Under the pieces are notes generated by a model. That model was not told the DNA's origin, did no database searches, and worked only from the letters and a program-made list of their open reading frames with translations. Below, piece by piece: positions 1-12,222 of a stretch of DNA of 64,000 bases. The stretch is taken from contig NC_135563.1 in NCBI RefSeq assembly GCF_964340395.1, positions 16,022,651 through 16,086,650 of the forward strand, read 5' to 3'. The translations under genes and the position numbers were made by a program. Position 1 is the first letter of the stretch, and every line of letters begins with the position of its first letter. This DNA is from Glandiceps talaboti. Its lineage: Eukaryota > Hemichordata > Enteropneusta > Spengelidae.

Positions 1-240
1 TTACATCGTTTGAAAAAATTTGGGTGGTAATACCACTAATTTTTTTTTTCTTGATTTTAACTGAGAAGGGTAGAGTTTTTACGAACAAAGTAACAACAAA
101 TGTTTATTACAGTTTATTTCCGAGATACAGTCAAGAATTCAGTACTTTATATAATATATTATATATGTACATAGCATTACTTATTACTATGGTAGCTAGA
201 TTACACAAGTGGGTTATAGCAGTGCCTAAATGGATATTTA

Positions 241-473
241 GTGAGTGAGTGAGTGAGTGAGTGAGTGAGTGAGTGAGTGAGTGAGTGAGTGAGTGAGTGA
301 GTGAGTGAGTGAGTGAGTGAGTGAGTGAGTGAGTGAGTGAGTGAGTGAGTGAGTGAGTGAGTGAGTGAGTGAGTGAGTGAGTGAGTGAGTGAGTGAGTGA
401 GTGAGTGAGTGAGTGAGTGAGTGAGTGAGTGAGTGAGTGAGTGAGTGAGTGAGTGAGTGAGTGAGTGAGTGAG
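241..473. repeat. GAGT tetranucleotide microsatellite
   Basis: About 58 near-perfect tandem copies of GTGA run for 233 bp. The long open frame across it on the minus strand (repeated THSL) is only the translation of the repeat. Nothing else is recognisable in bases 1-240. Confidence 0.97.
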
Positions 474-719
474 GTGTGCTGTCACTTGAGACAAACTCAC
501 TATCAGAGGGGCCGTCCTACTGTGAGTGTAATTACATCAATGACCAGTGATAGCTTATATCAACATGTCATAATAGTAGTTGTAGTCTGTGTCTCTGTTT
601 GCTTGCCTACAGTTGATCAGTCATTCTCTTATATGCACAAAATTGCTTGATTAGAGTAATAATAGTTAACAAAATAAGGTTTATACGAAAGAATAAACTT
701 TAGGTTAGATAAATGTTGA

Positions 720-1500
720 CCAGAATTTCTCTTAATGTGTTGCTACTTTTGAATTATATCTGAAGGCCTTTAATGTGAAGTGTGTTTCTGATTCTTTCAC
801 TGGTGCCCATGATGAAACCTTTGCTGTGAACCTGACATCGGTTGATATTCTGTTGTTTCTCTTGGGTTTGTGGTGTAGGTTAGATTCTTTTAACTCTGTA
901 GAATGTCTTTCCTTTTGATAGGTGCTGATTTTGTGAAAGTTGTCAGCGCCATAAGTATGTGTCTTTGATCTGAGTTAAAAACAGTAATAAATTTTGTTTC
1001 ATTGTCTAATTCTTTGAACTTGCCTAGCCCCAGATTGCACTTAGTCTGGTAGAAATTTGTTGTCTCTCAATGTTATAGTTGTTGCATGTTGTGATGAAGT
1101 GTATTTCATCTGTATGTGTTGCATAATCTGTTTTCTATCTCTATTTTTAGTCTTTTATGTCTTCCAATTTCCATTTGTAGATCATGTGAGCTCAGTCTAA
1201 TACTTGAAATTAAACCTACTTCCTCTTTGTTGTTCATAATTTTAAAATAATTGGCTGTTTGTACCTTATTGTGTAACAATTGTTATGTTCTGAGCTTACA
1301 GTCTTGTCTTGGTGAAATAATCTTTAAAATGCTCAAAAAGTGTTCCTTTGTGGTACTGTTGATGTTTGAAATTCCATATTCTTCTTTCATTTTGTTTAGA
1401 TTACCTAGCCATGACCCAGGATAAATGTATTCTTGTAATTCTTCATGGCGTGATAAATATGTCCTTCTTATTGTCTTCTATATTTCTGTAGTACTGTATT
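720..1500 (-). mobile_element. Decayed 3' end of a LINE (reverse transcriptase C-terminus)
   Basis: Read on the minus strand, three separate frames give fragments typical of the region downstream of reverse transcriptase in LINEs. One holds SIRLSSHDLQMEIGRHKR followed by ENRLC (about 1095-1265). A second holds DEIHFITTCNNYNIERQQI. A third holds FKELDNETKFITVF. The order and spacing fit the zinc-knuckle tail often seen in LINE polyproteins (basic 'ETGR'-like motif, RLC, DEIHF, C, Y). Stops and frame changes separate the fragments, so the copy is dead. The family cannot be fixed from this piece. A TTGG microsatellite sits at its upstream (right) edge. Confidence 0.7.
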
Positions 1501-1507
1501 ACTTTCA

Positions 1508-1549
1508 TTTGGTTGGTTGGTTGGTTGGTTGGTTGGTTGGTTGGTTGGT
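1508..1549. repeat. TTGG tetranucleotide microsatellite
   Basis: About ten perfect TTGG copies at the edge of the LINE fragment. Confidence 0.95.
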
Positions 1550-2468
1550 AAAAATGGCATTCTACCTAGTTCTATCCTGCACCCAATGCTACTTGTTTTG
1601 TTGTTAACATCCAAAATTTGTCTACACCATTTTAGATGGGGAAGACTATTGGACACCATGTAAAGCAAAGTCAACAATCCGTCACTTAATGCCAATGTAA
1701 GAAAATATGACATTTCACCAATCTACAGTGACATCATCACAGAAGGTGGACAGTTAGATGTAAAATAACTGACCAAGTACTTTCACACCTGAATTTACAT
1801 ATATTGAAGCTAACATTTTTCACACCTCTGGTTACTACTCAACACCTCCACTAAATTTGGCTCATTCTGTCATAAAAAGGACAAGTGATTTGTTCGAAAC
1901 ATGTCTGTTTCTCAATCAAAAGTGGCAGACGAGAAATTGTGTATGAATGATGAGGTCATGTACAAATGCCTTGAACCCGGGCTTGAATGAACGTGTTTTG
2001 TGCCTTGGCACTGTCAACATGTTGTGCCGTTATACATATGCAGTCATTCCATGTCCACTATCAATAACGTGCATTAAAAAAGTAATGTAATTTTAATTAA
2101 TAAGCTTTCACAATATATCTACCACAATAATATAAACATAATGGCATCTTACCTTGCTTTGCCGTCTGCTCTTCTACGCGATAAATCACGGAATCGTCGC
2201 CAGGTGGCGCAGTCACTGTCGAAGTACGACGCGGCGTGTCACGTATAAAATCACGTTATTTCCGCTTTAACAAACTAAGCTTTCGTTGTAACGCCCAGCT
2301 TCTTGTTATGGTCAGATTAGATGGACTATTTAACCCATGTTTTATTACCCAACACAATTTGATACTATATTATTTGAAATATTGTCGTAAATATAACAGA
2401 CCGTCATCACGACAAAATCTACCTTTTAACGGCGATCAGCTGTAAGTGCAACACCAAACTAGGGCAAC
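1550..2468. promoter_or_regulatory. Upstream flank and probable promoter of MSL3
   Basis: No gene or repeat is evident in 1550-2150. From about 2150 to 2260 the sequence becomes CpG-rich, unlike the AT-rich flank, and includes a TATAAA-like string at about 2244. The MSL3 start codon follows at 2469. This is most simply the core promoter and 5' UTR; the transcription start cannot be placed. Confidence 0.45.
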
Positions 2469-5400
2469 ATGTCATCGAGGATCCCTGCAGTCAAACCCCT
2501 GTTCGTCCCCGGCGAAAAAGTTCTCTGTTTTGAACCTGATCCGACCAAGGCTAAAGTTCTTTATGATTCTAAGGTATAGATTGAACTTATACTGGATTTA
2601 TATGTAGTTTGATATATGTAATCGTATAACATGATAGCTTGATGCAGTCCCCTGGCACTCAATGTTATATTGATGTGCACAAACACTGACAGCTCAAACG
2701 CTTGTTTACATGAGTGCATATGCTTGAAAACTACACTAATGATAGATAGCCGTGTATTCCAGGAAGCAACAACATGATACATATTGTATAAAATACACAA
2801 TCCAGCAGAACCGTAGTGCATATTGCCTCCTTTCTGACCTCTTGTTAATTTGCATACAGTTGTAAAACTTGGGGAAAGGTCAGGCCAGGACCCGAAGTCT
2901 TCATATGACCTGATCACACTTATTCTAACTTCACTTTTTAGAGAAGCTTCTGTTAGTTCAAACGCGGTGATAATACAATGGCGTCACATTTGCATTCTAC
3001 GAAAAATGGCAGATTTAGTTTTCTAACAAAATTCGGCATTTTTAACATCATTCAAGTCATGGATGTATTAGTGAGATTCAAATATAACATATTATGTATA
3101 CTACGTAGTTCAATCAGTTAAATTAGTCACATGTATATGTAGCATGTACCAAATTTCTGTCTTTGATATCGTACACGTTTTTCTTATTTGAATATGCACA
3201 AATCTTCAACTATTGCTACATTTTAATCTTTGAAATTGACAGGTTCTAGAAGTTGACTGGACCAAAGATGATAAAGGGAAGAAAGTACCAGAATATCTTG
3301 TTCATTTCAATGGATGGAATCATAGGTACCGTATGATACTAGAGTTGTGCATAAGATTACTTAACTTTCTTTACCACACTTAAAAAAAACATAGTTTTCG
3401 GCGTCGTTTGTATGCACACTGCACATGTATATATGCAGTACCCCAATATCAAAGAATTATGCAAAACAGTTGTTTAATTATGTAAGAAATGAGAAGGAGT
3501 TTAGAAAGGCCTATCTAGGTAGAGTATGACAGTGTTACCACTAACATTTTAAGTCTGTACAAGGACACCAGGTGATGAGTGAAGTCAAGGTCAACGAATA
3601 TATTATTCTTTTTGATGGTGTATGAAACCTTTGACATGGTTTTATTAGACCACATGATCTCAATGTTTTGCCTCACAAAATTAATAAAATCATTGTTTAG
3701 AATATGAGAGATAGTGCTAATGTGTTGAAATTATAGTTTTGTAGAAAGTTAATAATTTAATATTGTGCCTGTAGAGGGCGCTGTCCATTATGATACATCT
3801 TTGCCTTGTACACTGCGTCAGTGAAATATGTTGGCAAATAGAAAGGCATAACTGATATGTAAGATGTTACCTCTGTTTAGATTATATCTATTTGTTATAT
3901 TCAGCTCTTTTAATAGCTTTTCAAAGATGGAATGTTGCAATGAGTGTAATTGTAATTCAAATTCAAACATTGAAATTTAGAAAAGATGTGAAATTTCTTG
4001 CTTGATGGATCACACAACATTTTCATAAATACATTAATATGACAGGATTATTTATCAGCAGTAATGAATACAAATATGGCTTGAATCTTTGACTAGTTTT
4101 GCACCTTGACAGACTTTGGATCATTTGTTTAAAATTTCCCAGTTGTAATGTCAACAAAACATTGTTATTTGCAACACAGCTGGGACAGGTGGGCTCCTGA
4201 AGAATTTGTCTTAAAAGATTCTGAAGAAAACAGAGATCTACAGGACAGGTTGCAGAGAGATGCTGAAGAGAAAATGTAAGTGAATAAATCAGTCAAATTA
4301 CCAAAATATCAAATATAACATTGTTGTATTGATATATGTTGTATGTTGTACATATAGTATTACAACAGTTGAACTGTTACAGTCTTTGATTGTCTAGAGT
4401 TGCCTCTGATCACAACATTGTTTTACCAGTAGTAGACAATTAAAACTGGCTGTGAAGGTGCTGACAGAGTATTCTCCTTATTACACTATCAAACTGACAT
4501 ACATTGATACAAAACAACATTGGGTGCCTCCGATTTCTTATCAGTTTGTTTATGTCTGTGAAAAGTTCATCCTTTACTATATAATTTCTTATAGTATTTT
4601 CTATATACTTGACCTTTGACCTTGCCAAACTTCTGACCATCATCAATTAGTGACATTTTCAGAATCACATGTCATGATAAAGGAAAGTCTTTCAATTTTA
4701 TTCAATCATTAAATGATTTTATTTCAAGAAAAAAGAAGAAAAAGAAAAAGAAGCTGGATGAGATTATTGAGGAGACGAGACAGAAGAATTTGATATCAGA
4801 AAAAAAATCCAAGAATGAAGGTAAAAGTATTTCATGTACTATATATTGTTAGAAATGACCAACTAAAGTTACTTAGACTTTATCGGTTGTAATCTGCTAT
4901 AATTCAAACACTATGAGTGCATCTTGAAGTTTGAATTATAGGAAAGTTTATGCCCACAATAAACAACCACTTTTTAAGTCAATTGAAAGAGATAATTCAT
5001 GACTTTTGTGAGGCCTGTTCCTTGATTTTGCACCTTTACTGTGTTAACCTTTGACCTGTATTTGATTCTTGACCCACAGTTGACCTGTGATCCAGAGTTC
5101 TTTTGCACCATCATCAGCCATATACAGAAATAATATGGTTACAATTACCATAGCAACATAGTTTTACCCCTACCAACCCTTGACTATTTTAAGCAGTTTG
5201 AAAGCAATATAGTGAAATTGGTTTGAAAATCTGAAATTCTTAAAAATAAGGTCATAACCTCAAAAACTGAAGATAACAAAATACTGTTTGATATCATTAT
5301 TCATGTTAATATGATATTATCTCTTACCCAAGCATCATCTGAAGATGAGGATGACACTGCTAATGAAAATGAGGTACGTTATTAGTTTTACAACATAATC

Positions 5401-8400
5401 AAAACCTTGCAGACCAGTGTATAATTTTTAGTAGCACAAATGAAATACTCACAAGACATTCATATAGCAAAGTACCATATACCACAACGGTGCGATAGTC
5501 TCTCACAGCAAATTAACAAAAAAGTTCTCAAATTATCGATCAAAGGAAAATGACATAGTTGCAAACAGAGAAGAAACATATTACTTCCATTGTAGTAAAC
5601 CCTGACGATGCTGACGAGACATTGACAAAAATTTGGAATTTTCTTCCAAGAAATTTTTTTACTGTGAGTAGAAATTTTCATTCATGAATATTAATTCTCG
5701 TGAGGAAATCAATGTTGATGAAAGAAGTATTCAGAAACAATTCTGATTTTCAGTGTTTTTTCTTTAATCTGTAGACTTCAACTGAGGAAGAGGAACCTGA
5801 GCCTGAAGATATCCCAATACATATACCAGATGTACTGAAATCTAAACTAGAAGACGATTGTTACTTTATTAATAGCAAGAAACAGGTAAAACATCCACAA
5901 TTACAGGGCTCAGTAGTCCAGGACACATAGTTTACTAAACATTGTATCTATAGACTTCCAAATTAGCAGTAGTTCAAGACACAGAGACTACTAAACATTG
6001 TTTCTGTATTGCTAAATTAGCAGTAGTCCAGGGCACATTTTTACGACAGTTCACTACACAGCCTAGTCTAGTTGTTATACCCCCAGGCAATTATGCTGAA
6101 AAAGTGACCAGATGTCACATAGCACCAAAGGGGTTTTGAGGACTTGCCTGGAGCTGCACACCAGAGGTACTGTCATACTCAGCATTTGGTACATGTAGGT
6201 AACCCTCCAATTCCAGATCCAAGGTTTTACTACAAGACTATACACAACATACACATACCAAGCATTCAGTGAAAATGCCCTACTTAGACAGTGTGACTAG
6301 CTTCAAATCTGAGTTTGAAACTTCCTTCTTGTCTATGGACTGAAAAATGATTTCACTTGTTCATTTATTTTCCAGTTAGTACAGTTACCAATACAGCCTA
6401 ACATCATCACCATATTTGAGAACTATCTGAGATATTTTTCTCTGAATGTGCATATGTCAGAAAAACATCGTCCCCTAGCCTCAACAAATGTAGTTCATGG
6501 GTTATATGCAAATAAGACTGATGGACCACAAAATGTACTACCAGAACACAAGTAAGTACTTCCAGTAACCTTTTCTCAAGAGTTCAAAGTTCAGATACAC
6601 ATTAAAGCATCAGTAGCTGTAACTGGAACTTTTTTTTTTTCCAAAATTTTTGTTATTTTTGTGGTGCCAACAAGTTTAAAGTCATAGTGAAAAATACACC
6701 AAACCTTTTGGGGAAACTGTTTATCAACAAATTGTAGCTATGTGTGCTGTTACAAGGATTTCATCACTAGGCAGTCAGTCGTAAACACTTCAGCAACATA
6801 CATAACTTTTTTAAACAGACAAAAATTTTGAAGAAAACAAAATTGTTCAAGTCACAACTTCTAGGGCTTTAAGTTACAACACTCAAATGACAACTTACAA
6901 GAATGGCATTGTTATAACACATATAATCTGTGGGATTTCATGTTCTGACCACTAGGGGGCACACTTTGAAGTGAATCACGCTCCCACTTGGTAGGAGTGG
7001 ACATAGACACACAAATTCCTTGATAAATCATGGTTGCTGGATACAAGCCAATGAATGAAGACAGTTTATTGACTATAGTAACATTACTATGTTTCCTTGC
7101 AATATTCTCTTTTTTTTTACTTAGTAATGAATTAGTAAAGGAGATTCTGGAAGATCTTCGAGTCATCTTTGACTTTTCGCTGCCACTGGTTTTGCTGTAT
7201 GGTTGTGAGCGTGCTCAGTACACCAAAATATCTACATCAACCTTCTTACCAGTATTACCAGCAAAGAGACGGGAAGAAGAGGATGAATTTTCAGGGTATG
7301 TTGACCTTTGACCTTTGACTCTTTTCGTAAATATTGACTTAAATGAGTAGTTTGATATGAACACGGATATATCATCTTCCAAATATAACAGACTGTTTTT
7401 GTCACAGAATAAAATCACCGCATTTGTTGCTACATATTTTATATTATAATAATGTACTTGTCATAAAACTATACATGTGGCAGTACATGATGTTATCGTT
7501 GTATTTTAAACAACATTAGAAAGGAAAAAGCGAGGAGGCTTTGAAAAAGGTACTAACTATTTACCAAAGGGAATTGTTGTTTTTATTCTTCATAGGGATC
7601 CAGAAATAACCTTCAAGAGTCACGGCACCCCACGCAATAAACAGTCACAGAAAAGAACAGCAAGCCCACCATCCCTCGTACCAGAATATTCACTACCATC
7701 AAAAATGATCAAGAATGAAATAGAAGAAGTAGAGGTTGTGACACCAACAAGAAGAATTACAAGGAGACAATCGACAGAGCAGAGATCAGCAGAGAAAAAC
7801 AGTCCAGCAGTGTCACATGTAGCACCAACTTCAATCTGTGTAATGCCCTCTAGAGTTGAACTGAGGCGTAGGAATGAAACTAAGAGTACACCTTCACAGG
7901 TCGCTGCTTCACCATCTGTGGAAAAATCTATCTCAACAAGACATTCAACCAGAAATAATCCTCAACAGACGTCGCCTCCACAACAGACCCCACAACAACA
8001 AACCCCACTACAGATTACAGCACAGATCAGTCAACAACAGGTCTCCCAGCAACCACCTTGTATTGGCAATGGTAGAAAAGGTAACGCCAGTGTCTGCAGC
8101 AGCTCAAGATCAACTCCAGGAATTTGTGAAGTCAGCAATTGTTCATGGAATCTAAGAGATTGCACTGATGTGTTGTCATGGACACTGTTGCCAAGTGATT
8201 TTTCATATGAGGGCCCAACACCACCATGTTTGATATACGGAGTACAACATTTACTCAGAATGTTTGGTGAGTTTACGCAATTCTCATTACCTGAAATAAA
8301 ATCTTACCATCTAGATGCGCAATGGAAATAACAACTATCAGATTTCTTGGCTGACATGATGGCTTCCACTCAATGCACTACACATGCATTACTACAGGTA

Positions 8401-9206
8401 CACTCGCTATGCTTACAAAAGTTAGTCCATTTATACAAATATGTCGAGTAGGCCGTATTTCACTCACACACCATCGGATTATCTTGTATAATCAATGTTG
8501 ATCACTCATAAATAATGATACAACTCTGGAAATCCAGCCTTCAGTTTACTATGATAGACACAAACTAAAGCTATTGTTCTTGAGTGTGGTAGATTAGACA
8601 AGTGGGTGCACAGATAGCGGTTCCTCTGTTGTGCAATTCTAATCACCCTGTGATCAACATAGTGTAAACATTGGAAGGACTAGAACAGTACACTGCAAGT
8701 TCATGCAAGTCTGTCAATAAAGCTCTGGAACGCCTCCCTACTGAGACTACAATTAACCAACCAACGTCCATCCAATAGCTTATCACTGTTGTATTAACAT
8801 GTTGCGATAATAGCTTGTGTCTATCTTAGTAAACCGAAGGCTCAGTTACCAGAGTAATAATTTACTTTCTCCTCTTTTCACAGTGAAATTACCAGAAATT
8901 CTTGGACGGATGCAAATTCCAGCAAAGACACTAAAACCATTAGTTAAACACATAGAAGGAATTGTCAAGTAAGTCAAAAATATTTCCTGAATATGTCCTT
9001 GTATTCATCATTAAAAGGAAAGGATACCTTATGAATGCACTATGTTAATAAATTGGATAGTAAACAAGATAAAATGCACTGATTTCATTCACTTCTAGTT
9101 GTTAGTATGATGCTGGCATCCATCCAAAGTTAGGTGGAAGTAATGGACTGTCCTAAGGCAGTGTCCTTGATTGGCAACTTCCTTTAAATGTTTTGTCGAC
9201 TGTTTC

Positions 9207-9269
<63 letters not shown>

Positions 9270-9616
9270 AATTGTATCAATTTACAATATCGATAAGGCC
9301 CGTACATCACTTCCACCTAAGTTCTGATCAAACCCAACTCTGTACTGATAAATGAAAGTGACTGAAATGATTGCATTTTATCGCAAACCTTTTTTCATTT
9401 TCAATTTTCAAGCCATATTTGTATTTAATTTTCAGATGCAAATTCGTTGAAACATGAAATGTGTATGATAGTGATTTCTACTTCTTTGTTTGTATTTCAT
9501 TTTTTTACAGATACCTTTGTTTGCCAGATAACCTGGAAGAACTCTTCATTGACACCGCCTATGTTGATGCTGAAGAAGTTTATGGCAACTTCAAGAAACC
9601 TGTTGCATCTCACTAA
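2469..9616 (+). CDS. MSL3: MSL complex subunit 3 (chromodomain and MRG-domain protein)
   Basis: MSL3 is the chromatin-reading subunit of the MSL histone acetyltransferase complex (H4K16 acetylation); it acts in the nucleus. Coding exons: 2469-2573, 3243-3325, 4180-4275, 4729-4820, 5333-5373, 5775-5885, 6376-6551, 7125-7295, 7596-8266, 8884-8968, 9511-9616, giving 578 residues (human about 521). All joins keep phase and use GT-AG. The N-terminal chromodomain begins near [19 protein letters not shown] and keeps the aromatic cage as Y32, F57, W60 and W64. A lysine run and an acidic stretch follow. The MRG domain starts near [15 protein letters not shown] (about residue 150), is interrupted by a long Q/S/T-rich insert in exon 9, and resumes at [20 protein letters not shown]. 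The C-terminus ([12 protein letters not shown]) is shorter than in human. The start follows the first ATG of the frame. MORF4L1 is less likely because the MRG domain is split as in MSL3. Confidence 0.95.
5911..6036. repeat. Short tandem repeat in MSL3 intron 6
   Basis: Two diverged copies and a partial third of a 54-56 bp unit start at 5911, 5967 and 6021. Each begins CAGTAGTYCARG and the first two share ACTAAACATTGT. It lies in the intron between exons 5775-5885 and 6376-6551. Confidence 0.75.
8537..8841. mobile_element. MITE-like element in MSL3 intron 9
   Basis: The left end (GCCTTCAGTTTACTATGATA) and the right end (TCTTAGTAAACCGAAGGC) are inverted repeats of about 30 bp with a few mismatches, and the match continues inward through GACACAA and AGCTATTG. 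The total length of about 305 bp and the absence of coding capacity fit a non-autonomous DNA transposon. I see no clear target-site duplication. Confidence 0.65.
9207..9269. repeat. TTG trinucleotide microsatellite
   Basis: About 21 TTG copies in the last intron of MSL3. The polyglutamine open frame on the other strand is an artefact. Confidence 0.95.
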
Positions 9617-10190
9617 CCACTGACTTTCTTGAGTTACTATTTTCAATGTCTTAGTGTGCTATTCAGAACTCCCCCTTTGTCTTTCATACTTTTTTAATGT
9701 ACATGTGTATGATGTGAAGTTACAAGGACAATCTAAAGTAGAACATGTCTCGTGACAAATTTCACTGAAAATCAAAAGTTTTCTAATCTCTCTAAACTAT
9801 GCTTTATGGAATCCTGGTTCTGATCCTCTTGAAATAATGCAAGAAGTTTTGGGGGTTAATCATTTTGTAATCCAAATTTTGATAAATATAACGAATCACT
9901 TACACATGTATCCTGTTCACGGTTGACCTTGACCTGTCTTTTGAAGGTCAATGGCAATTTTGTTGCCTGCTGAAGGATTTATTCAATGAAAAAGACAGTC
10001 CCAAGTGAACTTACATACATTTGTGTTTAGATCACATTGTTTTGCATTACCTCAACATTCCAAAGTCCAAGCATCGTTTTGTATTCTATTTATTTTTCAT
10101 TTTACTTCTATTTTGTATCTTTGAATTTTACTCTTTTGCAACTAGTGTATAAAGGAATGTAATAAAGTCATGTTTGTATTCAATATTCAA
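9617..10190 (+). other. MSL3 3' UTR with polyadenylation signal
   Basis: The sequence after the MSL3 stop is AT-rich and non-coding. A canonical AATAAA lies at 10161-10166 followed by a T/GT-rich tract, so cleavage probably falls near 10180-10190. Confidence 0.6.
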
Positions 10191-12222
10191 TATAATTTTT
10201 TAATAATGATAGTCTGCCAGAAACATGGCTGCATTCTTTGCATCATTATTTCACTGCCAGCATGAAGAACTATAGGTATCATTGCACAGTGTGATTTCTA
10301 TATATGTAATATCGCTAAAGTAATCATGTACAAAACCTATTTTTTATTTGTTTCAAAATGTTTTTTGTTTTGTTGTGTTTGGTATATTTTTATGAAAGCT
10401 ACAATCATTATACTGTTACTACGTTGTGTTCAAAAGCTAAAAGCTTTATGCAACCACAATATCAGTGTTCCGAATTTCCCTCTATGCCAATTTGATGCAC
10501 CACTGATGCACACAATTTCTAGTGACAGCACCTATTGCTAACTATGTGGTGACTCACAAGAAATTACAGCTTTTTATCAATTTGACTCACAGCAAGAAAG
10601 TTTGGCTATCATTAGAGGGCACACTGAACCATATGTAGCAGTGTAACAGTTGGTCAAGTAGACTTAAAAACAGTTCATTCACTGAGTTGCAAAAATACTT
10701 AGAAAAATTTTGCATGTGGATAAAAATTAATAATGTTGAAATTTGTAGAGGGCTGAGAAGTCAGTTTATCTACAATAGAAGTTTGTGATTTGTCAACAGT
10801 TGAAATTGCAAAGTATACATTGAGTATAGCAGGTTAGTACTGGTTATGATTAGTTATGTTAGGTTAAGTGACTCTAGGTAATGGTAAATGGTGGGATTTA
10901 GCATAGATAACAAATATCTTTTGTAGTTTTTGTTCTTAGAGATCATTGTTATACTTACAACAGATAGGCCAGTTATGAGAACCAAAGACAATGTCTATGT
11001 TAGAACCATGAATATGTACATGTATTTACTCGTTTCAAGTTACAGAAATAACCTATTTTTGCTTCATATTTGTCTTTTACATCATTTTCTGAATGTTTTG
11101 TACTTTATGTCAGTTAAGTATTTCATCTTGTAGTAGTTTTAGATAGTAAGAATACAATTGTTATTTTTATATACAAAACTTTTGTGTCTGTGGTTTTTTT
11201 CTGTTGGAGTTTGTTTCTCAATATCTCTGGCCTAGTGTTTCTGTATGCAGTTGATTCAATAGTTAGACCAAACCTGTCCTGTCGTCTACAGCTAAAAATT
11301 TGTCAAAAATTATTAATGTGCTATCCATAACAATAATTTACATAAATTAGCATAATACTTTGCATAATCTAGAGCAAGCTGGTTAGTAAAATAAGTAAAC
11401 TTGGGGTCTAGCGCTAGTATATATGCCCACTACAATCAGAATGACAAATTTATGTTATAATTCTTCCCCGGTGCAAGACAAAGCGGGTACACATGTTTGT
11501 TAGAAATTTCATGGAAAAGGGGATGTTTATCGTCGGCCATCTTGGTCTATGGGATCGTAAAAAGGGGGGTACTTTTTCAGATCACCCTCCGACGATAAGG
11601 GTAGGAGGACCTTTTTCTACTCTCTCTCTCTCAAGAAACTTCCCGAAAACTGTACGTGCAGAGTATGGATTATGTGTCCTTGAAATATAAAGGGGATGTT
11701 GTTTGTTGTGATTTTCTCCCAGATTCACTAAAAAAGGGTGTGTTTTTCTTTGAAATATTCCGGGAAAAGAGGTACATTTGAAATTTCGCTAACAAGCATA
11801 GGTACCCACCCGTTCCCGTCCAGGGGACTGCCACCGCCGGGAATACTTCATAGCCAAATCTGCTCATGGCCTAAAGATAAATCTCCACAAGTGGTGTTGA
11901 TATACGGGGCAATAAAATGTTAAAAGTACATATTAAATGCAGGTTTCAGAGACAACATTTCACCACACTAATGGCAAGTTTTTACTAGGAATTACAATAA
12001 AAAGTTAGTCTTCCATGTAAATATTTCGGGAATACTAGTATACATGTATGAAGAGGTACGTGTGTGAGAGCAGCAGCTATCGATTAAACAGCGCCCCCAT
12101 TGGTTACTTTGGGGATATGAAAGTCACGTGTTACTTTGACGTTCATAATGAGACAAGTTAGAAGCGAAAGACCACTTCTCTGAAAATTGTTTTTACTGCT
12201 GTTCGTACTAGTATCAGTCGAC
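10191..12222. other. Intergenic region between MSL3 and the small cysteine-rich gene
   Basis: No coding exon is recognisable in 10191-11470. About 11480-11850 is unlike its surroundings: it is GC-richer and holds several degenerate motifs made of A-runs followed by G-runs (AAAAGGGG-type at about 11516, 11560, 11690 and 11732) and a GGTACCCACCCGTTCCCGTC string. It may be a local degenerate repeat or old interspersed element, but I cannot name a family. The last 150 bp before 12223 should hold the promoter of the next gene. Confidence 0.4.

Noticed and set aside
241-473. CRISPR-like array
   Set aside because: The repeats have no spacers; this is a simple tetranucleotide repeat in a eukaryotic genome.
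201-500. Long repeating THSL frame
   Set aside because: Pure translation of the GAGT microsatellite.
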